Below, one piece after another: positions 1 through 7,620 of a stretch of 64,000 nt of DNA. This DNA is from Lysobacteraceae bacterium NML93-0793 (lineage in GTDB: Bacteria; Pseudomonadota; Gammaproteobacteria; Xanthomonadales; Xanthomonadaceae): NCBI GenBank assembly GCA_002324875.1, contig NTJG01000005.1:62001-126000 (forward strand), given 5' to 3'. A model generated the notes under the pieces. It searched no databases. It was given only the letters and a program-made list of their open reading frames with translations, and had not been told where the DNA came from. Position numbers and translations under genes: made by a program. Every line of letters begins with the position of its first letter. Within the stretch, counting starts at the first letter, position 1.

Positions 1-1433
1 AGGTGCTCGACGGCGAGGCCGCACCGGGCGCACTGGGGCACCTGGTCTGGGTGTTCGTGCCGGTGTTCAGTGTCGACGGCCACGAACGCTTCGGCGCGTG
101 GAACCGGCCCAACCAGCGCGGCCCGCGCGAAATGGGCTGGCGCACGACGGCGCAGAACTACAACCTCAACCGCGACTACGCCAAGGCCGACAGTCCCGAA
201 ATGCAGGCGATGCTGGGGCTGGTGAATGCCTGGGATCCGATCGCCACCGTGGATCTGCATGCGACCAACGGTGCGCAGTTCGAGCACGACATCTCGATCC
301 AGGTCGAGCCGGTACACGCCGGCGATCCGGCGCTGCGCGCGGTGGGCACCGCTTGGCGTGACGGTGTGATCGCCGATCTCGCCGCGCAGGGCTCGCTGCC
401 GCTGCCGTTCTATCCGTCGTTCGTGCGCCACGACGAGCCCGACTCCGGCTTCGAGGACGGCGTATCGCCGCCGCGCTTCTCCACCGGCTACTTCCTGCTG
501 CGAAACCGCCTCGCGATGCTGGTCGAAACGCACTCGTGGAAGGAATACCCGGTGCGCGTGCAGGTCACCCGCAACACCATCGTCTCGGTGCTCGAACACA
601 TCGCGCGGAAGGGCCGCGACTGGATGCGCGTGGCGAACGAGGCCGATGCGCGCGCGAGCGCCCTCGGCGGGCAGACGCTGCCGATCGACTACACGACCAC
701 CGACGCCGCACGCACGATCGACTTCCGCGGCTACGCCTACACGCGCACGCCGTCCGACGTCTCGGGCGCGCTGATGACCCGCTACGACGAGACCACGCCG
801 CAGCTCTGGCGCGTGCCGCTGCGTGACGAGATCGTGCCTGCGCGCAGCGTCACCCTGCCCCGCGGCGGCTACGTCGTGCCGGCCGCGCTCGCCGCTGACG
901 TGGGCCAGGCGCTGCGCCACCACGGCATCACGTTCGCGCGCATCGGGCAGGCACAGGCCGAAGTCCCCGTGCAGGTGTTCCGCGCCACCACCGCCACGCC
1001 GGCGACGGCGTCGGTCGAAGGCCACCAGCGGCTGACGCTGGCGGGTGACTGGTCGGCGGACACGCAGGACCTCGCCGCCGGCGCGCTCTTCGTACCGATC
1101 GCGCAGCCGCGCGCGCGCCTGGTGGCCGCGCTGCTCGAACCGCAGGCACCGGATTCGCTCGCCGCCTGGGGCCGGTTCAACAATTTCTTCGAGCGCAAGG
1201 AATACATGGAGGACTACGTGGCCGAACAGGTCGCACGCGAGATGCTGGACGCCGAGCCGGATGTCAGGGCGGCGTTCGAATCGCGCCTGCGCGACGATGC
1301 GGCGTTCGCGGCGGACCCGCGCGCGCGGCTCGAGTTCTTCTACCGCCGTCACAGCGCCTGGGACACCCGCCTGAATCTCTACCCCGTGTTCCGCACCGAC
1401 CGCGTCCCCGCCGGCGTGGAGACCGGTCGATGA
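1..1433 (+). CDS. M14-family zinc carboxypeptidase, 5' truncated by window edge
   Basis: This is the C-terminal ~476 residues of a zinc metallocarboxypeptidase. The frame is already open at the left edge, so the start and probably the first zinc-binding motif (HxxE) lie outside. A DLHATNG motif carries the third zinc-ligand histidine, the asparagine/arginine-rich NYNLNRDY segment comes before it, and VETHSWKEY carries the expected catalytic glutamate. This peptidase type is usually exported and trims C-terminal residues from peptides; export cannot be checked here. The stop overlaps the start of the next gene (ATGA), so the two are probably co-translated. The family call is firm; the substrate is unknown. 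Confidence 0.85.
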   Translation, partial: VLDGEAAPGALGHLVWVFVPVFSVDGHERFGAWNRPNQRGPREMGWRTTAQNYNLNRDYAKADSPEMQAMLGLVNAWDPIATVDLHATNGAQFEHDISIQVEPVHAGDPALRAVGTAWRDGVIADLAAQGSLPLPFYPSFVRHDEPDSGFEDGVSPPRFSTGYFLLRNRLAMLVETHSWKEYPVRVQVTRNTIVSVLEHIARKGRDWMRVANEADARASALGGQTLPIDYTTTDAARTIDFRGYAYTRTPSDVSGALMTRYDETTPQLWRVPLRDEIVPARSVTLPRGGYVVPAALAADVGQALRHHGITFARIGQAQAEVPVQVFRATTATPATASVEGHQRLTLAGDWSADTQDLAAGALFVPIAQPRARLVAALLEPQAPDSLAAWGRFNNFFERKEYMEDYVAEQVAREMLDAEPDVRAAFESRLRDDAAFAADPRARLEFFYRRHSAWDTRLNLYPVFRTDRVPAGVETGR

Positions 1434-2266
1434 TCCGCGCGGTGTGTCTGCTGCTGGCGGCGCTGACGCTCGCGGCCTGCGCCGGCACGTCGCCGCGCGA
1501 AGCCGCGCCATCGCGGGATCTGCGCGTGGTCACGCTGAACATCTACCACGACCGCGCCGACTGGCCGGCAAGGCTGCCGCTGATCGTCGAGCAACTGCGC
1601 GCGCTCGATGCGGACGTGATCGCGCTGCAGGAAGTGCTGCAGACCGAAACCCTGCCCAACCAGGCCGAGACCATCGCCGCCGCCCTCGGCTACCACGTGC
1701 AGTTCGTCTCGCTGGACCCGCAGGACCGCGCACGTCGCTACGGCAATGCGCTGCTGACCCGGTGGCCGGTCGAGGCGCACGTCAGCACCGCACTCGCGCC
1801 GCGCGAGGACTCGCGCAGCATGGGATGGGCGCAGATCAGGTTCGACGGGCAGCCGATCAACGTGTATTTCACCCATCTGCATGCCGGCCAGGGCGGCGCG
1901 GCGATCCGCCGCCAGCAGCTCGAGGACGCGATAACGTGGATCGAGGGCACAGCCGGCGATGCGCCGTCACTGGTGCTCGGTGATTTCAATGCGCCGGCCG
2001 GCGCGGACGAACTGGCCGTGCTCGATCGCTTCGTCGACACCTACGGTGCACATCATCCCGGCGATACGGAGACGACGACGCTGAATCCGCATTTCTTCCC
2101 GGACCTGCGCGGGCGCATCGATCTGGTGTTCGCCGAACGCGGGCGCTTCGAGGTGCGCGATGCCCGTATCGTGCTCGACACCCCCGATGCCGCCGGCACC
2201 TGGCCGTCGGACCATTTCGGCGTCCATGTCGAACTGCGCCCACGCGCGGACACCCGCACGCGCTGA
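1430..2266 (+). CDS. Endonuclease/exonuclease/phosphatase-fold lipoprotein
   Basis: A 278-residue protein with a lipoprotein signal peptide (hydrophobic run ending in LAAC, lipid-accepting Cys near residue 17), so it is predicted to be membrane anchored. The body is an endonuclease/exonuclease/phosphatase domain: VVTLNIYHD near the start, ALQEV with the metal-binding Glu, a GDFNAP motif and the terminal SDHFGV motif with the catalytic Asp-His pair. Known members hydrolyse phosphodiesters in nucleic acids, phosphoinositides or sphingomyelin; the substrate here cannot be told. Its ATG overlaps the stop of the upstream M14 peptidase, which suggests a shared transcript for envelope hydrolases. 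Confidence 0.85.
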   Translation: MIRAVCLLLAALTLAACAGTSPREAAPSRDLRVVTLNIYHDRADWPARLPLIVEQLRALDADVIALQEVLQTETLPNQAETIAAALGYHVQFVSLDPQDRARRYGNALLTRWPVEAHVSTALAPREDSRSMGWAQIRFDGQPINVYFTHLHAGQGGAAIRRQQLEDAITWIEGTAGDAPSLVLGDFNAPAGADELAVLDRFVDTYGAHHPGDTETTTLNPHFFPDLRGRIDLVFAERGRFEVRDARIVLDTPDAAGTWPSDHFGVHVELRPRADTRTR

Positions 2267-2323
2267 CGCCGCACGCCCGCTGCGGGCGCATGCTGATCCC
2301 ACGTTCGAGACCGGAGAGCCCCG

Positions 2324-2785
2324 ATGCCCGCCCCCCTGTTCCGCGCCTGCCTGGCACCGCTGCTCGCCGCCCTCGCCTTGGCGGCCTGCCAGACCACCCC
2401 GCCCGCTGCCCCGGAGGCCGCCGTGATGCCCGATACCGACGCCCGCGTCCGCATCCAGGGCGAAGCCGTGTACTTCGAGAAGATCCTGATGCCCGAAGGC
2501 GCACGCCTGCGCGTGCAGCTGATCGACGACTCGCTCGCAGATACGCCGCAGGCGGTGCTGTCCGACGCGGTGACCACGGTCGGCAACGGCCCCTACGAGT
2601 TCGCGATCGATGTCGCGCGCGCGCAACTGCGCGAGGGCGGTCGCTACGGCCTGCACGTGTCGGTCTCGATGCCGGACGGCGCGCTGCGCTTCGTCACCGA
2701 TTCCCGCGTTCCGGTGACGATCGCCGCCGACAGCCTCGATGTCCATGTCGGCCGGATACGCCTGCGCCACGTCCAGCCGGATTGA
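2324..2785 (+). CDS. YbaY-like lipoprotein
   Basis: A 153-residue protein that begins with a lipoprotein signal (LALAAC, Cys near residue 22). The mature part reads as one small beta-rich domain (RVRIQGEAVYFEKILMPEGA, then a VTTVGNGPYEFAI strand), as in YbaY/type-III-chaperone-like lipoproteins. These are small outer-membrane or periplasmic proteins without a settled function. A good ribosome binding site (GGAGAG) lies 5-10 bases before the ATG. It follows the EEP lipoprotein by 57 bases on the same strand and may share its transcript. It converges with alr. Confidence 0.7.
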   Translation: MPAPLFRACLAPLLAALALAACQTTPPAAPEAAVMPDTDARVRIQGEAVYFEKILMPEGARLRVQLIDDSLADTPQAVLSDAVTTVGNGPYEFAIDVARAQLREGGRYGLHVSVSMPDGALRFVTDSRVPVTIAADSLDVHVGRIRLRHVQPD

Positions 2786-2798
2786 GCGACGCGCGGCG

Positions 2799-3887
2799 TC
2801 AGGCGTTGACGAAGCGCACCCGGCGGGTGATGCCGCAGGTCAGGGCATACGAAATGGTGCCGGCCGCTTCGGCGACGGTTTCCACCGGCAACGCAGGCCC
2901 CCACAGGGTGACCGGATCTCCCGCGCGCACGCCATCGACGCCGCGCAGGTCGATCGTCATCAGGTCCATCGACACCCGGCCGACGACCGACGCGGCCTGA
3001 CCGTTGACCAGCACCGGCGTGCCGGCGGGCGCAAGACGCGGATAGCCGTCCCCGTAGCCGACCGCGGCGACGCCCAGCAGCAGATCTTCGGGCGCTTCCC
3101 AGGTGGCGGAATACCCCACGCGATCCCCCTTGCGCAGCCGGTTCACGGCGAGCAGCCGCGTCTCGAACGTCATCGCGGGACGCAGGCCGAACTCGGCGCC
3201 GGGGCGACCGGCGACGACCGACATGCCGTACAGCGCGCCGCCGGGACGGATCCAGTCGCCGTGCGACTCGTTCCAGCCCAGCACCGCCGCCGAGTTGGCC
3301 AGCGAGCGCGGTCCGGGCAGGTCTTCGGTCGCCGCCGCGAACACGCGCAGCTGCGCCGGTGTCTGTGCACCGCTGCGCGCGTGGGGATCGAACTCGTCGG
3401 AGCTGGCGAAGTGCGTCATCAGCACGATATCGCCGTGCACCCCCCGGGCCTCGCACAGGCGCGCGTGCACCTCGCGCACGTGCTCGGGCGGAAAGCCCAG
3501 CCGGTGCATGCCGGAATCGATCTTCAGCCACACCCGGATCGGCGCGCCGTCGGTCTGCTCCAGCAGTTCCAGCTGGGCGGCGTGATGGACGATGGCGTCG
3601 GCGCGCAGGCCGCGCAGCAGATCGAGATCGGCTTCGCTGTCGAAGCCCGACAGCACCAGGATGGGCTGGTCGAGTCCGGCCGCGCGGATCCGGGCCGCAT
3701 CCTCGATCGCCGCCACGCCGAAGGCATCGGCCTCGTGCAGCGCACGCGCCGCGGTCTCGAGCCCATGCCCGTAGCCGTCCGCCTTGACCATCGCCATCAA
3801 CCGTCGACCGGGCGCGCGCGCGCGCATCACGCCCAGGTTGTGGCGCAGCGCGTCGGTGTGGATGGTGGCGGTGATCGGACGGGCCAT
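2799..3887 (-). CDS. alr: Alanine racemase
   Basis: Interconverts L- and D-alanine with pyridoxal phosphate (PLP), supplying D-Ala for peptidoglycan. The 362-residue length is normal. The PLP lysine is K35 in AMVKADGYGHG, followed by an eight-stranded barrel. VGYSATW carries the second catalytic base (Tyr), and the C-terminal beta domain contains GRVSMDLMTIDL. It lies downstream of dnaB on the same strand with an 85-base gap, the alr-dnaB neighbourhood common in gammaproteobacteria. Confidence 0.97.
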   Translation of the reverse strand: MARPITATIHTDALRHNLGVMRARAPGRRLMAMVKADGYGHGLETAARALHEADAFGVAAIEDAARIRAAGLDQPILVLSGFDSEADLDLLRGLRADAIVHHAAQLELLEQTDGAPIRVWLKIDSGMHRLGFPPEHVREVHARLCEARGVHGDIVLMTHFASSDEFDPHARSGAQTPAQLRVFAAATEDLPGPRSLANSAAVLGWNESHGDWIRPGGALYGMSVVAGRPGAEFGLRPAMTFETRLLAVNRLRKGDRVGYSATWEAPEDLLLGVAAVGYGDGYPRLAPAGTPVLVNGQAASVVGRVSMDLMTIDLRGVDGVRAGDPVTLWGPALPVETVAEAAGTISYALTCGITRRVRFVNA

Positions 3888-3972
3888 ACGAACGGACGCG
3901 AGGACGACGGGAATCGCCGTCTATTCTGCCTGTACCGCGTGCGTGCCGGAACGGCCGGCGTGACGCGAGGGC

Positions 3973-5373
3973 CTATTCGAAGCTGCCGATCGAATCGTGC
4001 GAGAGGTTGTCGAACCGGGTGTATTCGCCGAAGAACTTCAACTTCACCGAGCCGGTCGGGCCGCTACGCTGCTTGCCGATGATGATCTCGGCCAGGCCCT
4101 TGTCCGGCGACGTTTCCTTGTTGTAGTAGTCGTCGCGGTAGATGAAGATGATGATGTCGGCGTCCTGCTCGATCGCGCCCGATTCGCGAAGATCGGCCAT
4201 CACCGGACGCTTGTCGGCACGCGTTTCCAGCGAGCGGTTGAGCTGCGACAGCGCGATCACCGGCACGTTGAGTTCCTTGGCCAGGCCCTTGAGCGAACGC
4301 GAGATCTCGGAGATCTCGGTCGCGCGGTTCTCGCTGTTGCCCGGCACCGACATCAGCTGCAGGTAGTCGATGACGATCAGGCCGAGATCGTGCTCGCGCT
4401 TCAGGCGCCGGCACTTGGCGCGCAGCACGTCGGGGCCGAGGCCCGGCGTGTCGTCGATGAAGATCTTGGTTTCCTTGAGCATGCGGATCGCACTGCTCAC
4501 CCGGCTCCAGTCCTCGTCCTCGAGCTGACCGGTGCGCAGGCGCGTGGCGTTGACGCGGCCGTTGGACGAGATCAGGCGCAACGCGAGCTGGCTGGCCGAC
4601 ATTTCCATCGAGAACACGCCGACCGCCTTCTTGGTCTTGATCGCGGCGTACTCGGCGATGTTCAGCGCGAAGGTCGTCTTGCCCATCGCCGGACGCGCGG
4701 CGAGGATGATCAGGTCGGTCGGCTGCAGACCGGCGGTCATCTCGTCGAATTCGGTGTAGCCGGTCGGCAGGCCGGTGACGCCGCCGCCGTTGTTGTAGCG
4801 CGTCTGCAGCACGTCGAAGGCATCGGCCATCGCCTTGTTGATCGCGGTGAAGTCGGTGCGCCCTTGGGCGCCGGCCTCGGCGATCTTGAACACCTGCTGC
4901 TCGGCCTTGGCGAGGATCTCGCTGCTGTCGCGGCCCTCGGGCTGGAACCCGTCGTTGACGATCTCGGTGCCGACGTCGATCAGCTGGCGCAGGATCGCCT
5001 TGTCGCGCACGATCTCGGCATACGCACGGATGTTCGCCGCCGACGGCGTGGTGCTGGCGAGTTCGCCGAGGTAGGCGCCGCCGGCGACCAGTTCGGACAG
5101 TCCGTTCGACTCGAACCACTCGCCCAGCGTCACCGCATCGAACGGTTTGCTCTTTTCCGCCAGCTCCTGGATCGCGGTGTAGATCTTCTGGTGGTCGCGC
5201 CGGTAGAAATCCTCCGGTACCAGCAGATCGGCGATGCGGTCGTAGGCGTCGGGCACCAGCATGAGGCCGCCGAGCACGGCCTGCTCGGCTTCCACCGACT
5301 GCGGCGGGATGCGCAGCTGTTCGACGCCCGCGTCGGCGCGGTGGTCGTTGCGGAACTCGGGGCGTGCGGACAT
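3973..5373 (-). CDS. dnaB: Replicative DNA helicase
   Basis: The ring helicase that opens the replication fork. The 466-residue protein has the N-terminal primase-interaction domain (PQSVEAEQAVLGGLML, residues ~24-40) and a RecA-like C-terminal motor with Walker A around residues 227-234 (RPAMGKTT) and Walker B near LIVIDYLQLM. The terminal GPTGSVKLKFFGEYTRF block is typical. No intein is present. The upstream intergenic region carries one perfect and one imperfect DnaA box, so DnaA may act on its promoter (inference). Confidence 0.98.
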   Translation of the reverse strand: MSARPEFRNDHRADAGVEQLRIPPQSVEAEQAVLGGLMLVPDAYDRIADLLVPEDFYRRDHQKIYTAIQELAEKSKPFDAVTLGEWFESNGLSELVAGGAYLGELASTTPSAANIRAYAEIVRDKAILRQLIDVGTEIVNDGFQPEGRDSSEILAKAEQQVFKIAEAGAQGRTDFTAINKAMADAFDVLQTRYNNGGGVTGLPTGYTEFDEMTAGLQPTDLIILAARPAMGKTTFALNIAEYAAIKTKKAVGVFSMEMSASQLALRLISSNGRVNATRLRTGQLEDEDWSRVSSAIRMLKETKIFIDDTPGLGPDVLRAKCRRLKREHDLGLIVIDYLQLMSVPGNSENRATEISEISRSLKGLAKELNVPVIALSQLNRSLETRADKRPVMADLRESGAIEQDADIIIFIYRDDYYNKETSPDKGLAEIIIGKQRSGPTGSVKLKFFGEYTRFDNLSHDSIGSFE

Positions 5374-5429
5374 GGCGGTGTGTCGGGTCGGAAAACGGAA
5401 AGTCGCAAACGGATGCTAGGCCGTGCGCC

Positions 5430-5461
5430 TGTGGACACGCGACCCCAAAACCTGTGGATAA
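5430..5461 (-). promoter_or_regulatory. DnaA boxes upstream of dnaB
   Basis: On the minus strand, 5461-5453 reads TTATCCACA, a perfect consensus DnaA box. A second site at 5438-5430 reads GTGTCCACA, which matches 7 of 9 positions. They lie 57-88 bases upstream of the dnaB start codon, a plausible promoter position. DnaA binding here is inferred from sequence only. Confidence 0.5.
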
Positions 5462-5544
5462 AGTTCCGAACGACTCCGGCTACAGGATCTCCTGAAGGAA
5501 TCTCGCCAGTCGCGACGGCACTGCATTGGCATCGGACACAGCGC

Positions 5545-5646
5545 GCTCCCTGCCGGGCACTGCTCCTCGGCTCGGTCAGCCATCCCTGGCTGACTCGCCG
5601 CCGCGGGCCATCCATGGCCCGCTCTCCGCAGTGCCCGGCAGGGAGC
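5545..5646. repeat. Nested inverted repeat with two internal tetraloop hairpins
   Basis: A perfect 19-bp outer stem (5545-5563 with 5628-5646) encloses two perfect 8-bp hairpins with 4-base loops: 5575-5582/5587-5594 (loop TCCC) and 5603-5610/5615-5622 (loop TCCA). As single-stranded DNA or RNA the whole would fold into a three-stem cloverleaf. It lies between dnaB and rplI, outside coding sequence. It resembles REP-type interspersed elements, but no second copy is seen in the window, so family membership is unproven. Confidence 0.75.
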
Positions 5647-5883
5647 ACGCCCGCGGCGTGTCGATCCGGACTCCGCTCGCAGCGGCGATCCGGGGAACCC
5701 CGCGATCTCCCCGTTCGCGAGCAGCGCACTGGCGGGCGGTCGTCGCGTCGAGCGCGCCACGGATGGCGCACGCCCGAGTCAGGGCAGGAGGCCCTGACCG
5801 AGGGAAAAGCGGCGACCGCCCGCCAGTCCGCTGCGCCACCGAAGCCGGAAGCGGCCTCGACGGATCGGGAGGGACAGGCCTCC

Positions 5884-5914
5884 AAACGAAAACGGGCGCC
5901 CTGGGGCGCCCGTT
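5884..5914 (-). terminator. Rho-independent terminator of the rpsF-rpsR-rplI operon
   Basis: A 10-bp GC-rich stem (5891-5900 paired with 5905-5914, loop CTGG) is followed on the minus strand by a T-rich tail (TTTTCGTTT). It lies 25 bases beyond the rplI stop codon, the expected place for the end of the ribosomal-protein transcript. Confidence 0.85.
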
Positions 5915-5938
5915 CCTGGAAGCCTGGATCCGCAGGGA

Positions 5939-6391
5939 TCAGGCGACCTCACCCTCGATCACGACCTTCACCGTGGTCTCGGCGTCGGCGTGCAGATGGA
6001 TGACCACGTCGAACTCGCCGGTGTTGCGGAACGCGCCTTCACCCAGCACGACTTCCGACTTCTCGACCGGCGCGACGGCCTTGGTCAGGGCGTCGGCGAT
6101 TTCGCGCGGGCCGACCGAACCGTAGAGCTTGCCTTCGGTCGAGGCGTTGGCGTAGATCGTCACGCTCGCGCCTTCCAGCTTCGCCAGGCGGCCCTGGGCC
6201 TCGTCGAGCTGGGCCTGTGCCTTGGCTTCGTACTCGGCGCGGCGCGCTTCGAACTCGGCGACGTTGGCCGCGGTGGCCGGCACGGCCTTGCCCTGGGGCA
6301 CGAGGTAGTTGCGGCCGTAACCCGGCTTGACGCTGACCTTGTCGCCCAGGTTGCCGAGGTTGGTGACCTTCTGCAGGAGAATCAATTGCAT
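5939..6391 (-). CDS. rplI: 50S ribosomal protein L9
   Basis: 150 residues, the usual length. The N-terminal domain ([19 protein letters not shown] then [16 protein letters not shown]) binds 23S rRNA domain V, a long central helix follows (residues ~42-75, Ala/Glu rich), and the C-terminal domain has the [16 protein letters not shown] motif. Last gene of the rpsF-rpsR-rplI operon, 130 bases after rpsR, with a strong terminator downstream. Confidence 0.98.
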   Translation of the reverse strand: MQLILLQKVTNLGNLGDKVSVKPGYGRNYLVPQGKAVPATAANVAEFEARRAEYEAKAQAQLDEAQGRLAKLEGASVTIYANASTEGKLYGSVGPREIADALTKAVAPVEKSEVVLGEGAFRNTGEFDVVIHLHADAETTVKVVIEGEVA

Positions 6392-6521
6392 GGTAGTGCT
6401 CCGTATTCGTTAGCGGCGCGCCTGGTCGGCGGGCCGCAACGCGTGCTGTCCGAATCGGACGGATGGATCAACGTGCGAACGGCGCCGGACCTCCGCCCGG
6501 GGCGGCATCCGGCGAACCGGC

Positions 6522-6752
6522 TCAGACGTTGTGGTTGTCGGTGTACGGAATCAGCGCCAGGAAGCGAGCGCGCTTGACGGCCGTGGCCAGCTGACGCTGG
6601 TAGCGCGACTTGGTGCCGGTGATGCGGCTCGGCACGATCTTGCCGTTCTCGGTGAGGTTCTGGCGCAGGGTGTTGAGATCCTTGTAATCGATCTCCTTGA
6701 CGCCCTCGGCGGTGAACTTGCAGAACTTGCGGCGGCGGAAGAACTTGGACAT
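6522..6752 (-). CDS. rpsR: 30S ribosomal protein S18
   Basis: 76 residues. It begins [13 protein letters not shown] and carries the family block [21 protein letters not shown], then the basic [21 protein letters not shown]. It pairs with S6 on the 30S platform. The ribosome binding site (GAGGATCAC) lies just upstream. It sits 11 bases after rpsF, and the two products form the heterodimer that may regulate the operon. Confidence 0.98.
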   Translation of the reverse strand: MSKFFRRRKFCKFTAEGVKEIDYKDLNTLRQNLTENGKIVPSRITGTKSRYQRQLATAVKRARFLALIPYTDNHNV

Positions 6753-6763
6753 GGGCGTGATCC

Positions 6764-7201
6764 TCAGGCGGCTTCGGCGGAATCGGACTTGTCGGCGTTG
6801 CCTTCGGCGTCACCGCCGGTGCTCTCGCCTTCGTCGTCGCGGCGACGACGGTCGCTACGCTCGGGCTTGTCGCCCTTGTCGTCCTTGTTCTTCATGATCA
6901 GCGACTGCTCGGTATCGGCTTCGTCGCGGCGGACCACCAGGTGACGCAGCACCGCGTCGTTGAAGCGGAACGCTTCGACGAGCTCGTCGAGGCCGGCCTG
7001 ACCGACTTCGATGTTGAACAGCACGTAGTGGGCCTTGACCAGATTGTTGATCGGGTAGGCCAGCTGGCGGCGGCCCCAGTCCTCGAGACGATGGATGGTG
7101 CCTTCGCCGCCCTCGATCATCGACTTGTAGCGCTCGATCATCGCCGGGACCTGCTCGCTCTGGTCCGGATGGACCAGGAACACAACTTCGTAATGACGCA
7201 T
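6764..7201 (-). CDS. rpsF: 30S ribosomal protein S6
   Basis: 145 residues. The ~100-residue S6 fold begins [18 protein letters not shown] and includes [21 protein letters not shown]. After residue ~105 comes a long charged, low-complexity tail rich in Asp, Lys, Arg, Glu and Ser, longer than the core family needs; such tails vary between species and in enterobacteria receive added glutamates. A strong ribosome binding site (AAGGAAA) lies seven bases upstream. A leader hairpin further upstream may bind the S6:S18 dimer. Confidence 0.97.
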   Translation of the reverse strand: MRHYEVVFLVHPDQSEQVPAMIERYKSMIEGGEGTIHRLEDWGRRQLAYPINNLVKAHYVLFNIEVGQAGLDELVEAFRFNDAVLRHLVVRRDEADTEQSLIMKNKDDKGDKPERSDRRRRDDEGESTGGDAEGNADKSDSAEAA

Positions 7202-7620
7202 TGTGGTTTCCTTTCGGATATCGACCGCGCCTGCTGGCGGCGGTCCGGATAGCCCCCCGTCGCGATCGCGTGGTGGGGCAAGGGGCTCCCTCGGCGCCTG
7301 GACGCAGGGAGCCGGGCATTCTCACAGAACGCCGCCCCCGCGGCAAGTGTGCTGGCCGGGTGCGACATTCGGTCACAGCCCGGGCCGCGCCCCCGCGTGG
7401 TGGAATACGGGCCGGGCCGAGGCCGTGCCTGCACAGGGACAGAGGGCCTGCAGCACAGGGATGTCGAACGTGCCCATCCGCAGACAGGCGCCATCGGCGT
7501 CCGATACCCACGACCGAAGCCGCCCCTGCGTGCGGCGCAGCGAGATCCGACGTGCCGACCTCCGTGCCCGCCCTGCCACGCCACGCGCCCCGATCGGGGC
7601 GGACGTGGCGTGCCGTCCGC
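7202..7620. other. rpsF upstream region / MFS downstream region
   Basis: No convincing gene lies in these 419 bases. Next to rpsF is a candidate S6:S18 leader hairpin (7284-7313). The middle shows no recognised signal. Near the MFS gene is a compound palindrome at about 7577-7610 (CGCCCC-GATC-GGGGCG inside a CACGCCAC/GTGGCGTG stem) without a T-run, which could act as a weak bidirectional terminator or processing site. The rpsF promoter must lie here, but I could not place it. Confidence 0.5.
7284..7313 (-). promoter_or_regulatory. Candidate S6:S18 leader RNA hairpin
   Basis: On the rpsF transcript, an 8-bp stem (7313-7306 with 7291-7284) encloses a short inner GCG/CGC stem, with an unpaired CCGA on its 3' side, about 83 bases before the rpsF start codon. 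The S6:S18 autoregulatory leader of many bacteria is a hairpin with a conserved CCGA bulge that mimics the rRNA site. The match is by eye, without a covariance search. Confidence 0.45.

Larger units (their letters stand above)
5374..5938. other. dnaB-rplI intergenic region
   Basis: No convincing gene lies in these 565 bases; the open frames are GC-rich shadows. From the dnaB side outward it holds two DnaA-box-like sites (5430-5461), a nested inverted repeat able to fold into a cloverleaf (5545-5646), about 230 bases with no recognised signal, and the rho-independent terminator of the rpsF-rpsR-rplI operon (5884-5914). Confidence 0.7.

Noticed and set aside
3997-6003. A 668-codon open frame on the plus strand antisense to dnaB
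   Set aside because: Its composition (Val/Arg/Asp/Gly/His-rich, no domain) is that of the complement of a GC-rich gene, and dnaB on the other strand is unmistakable.
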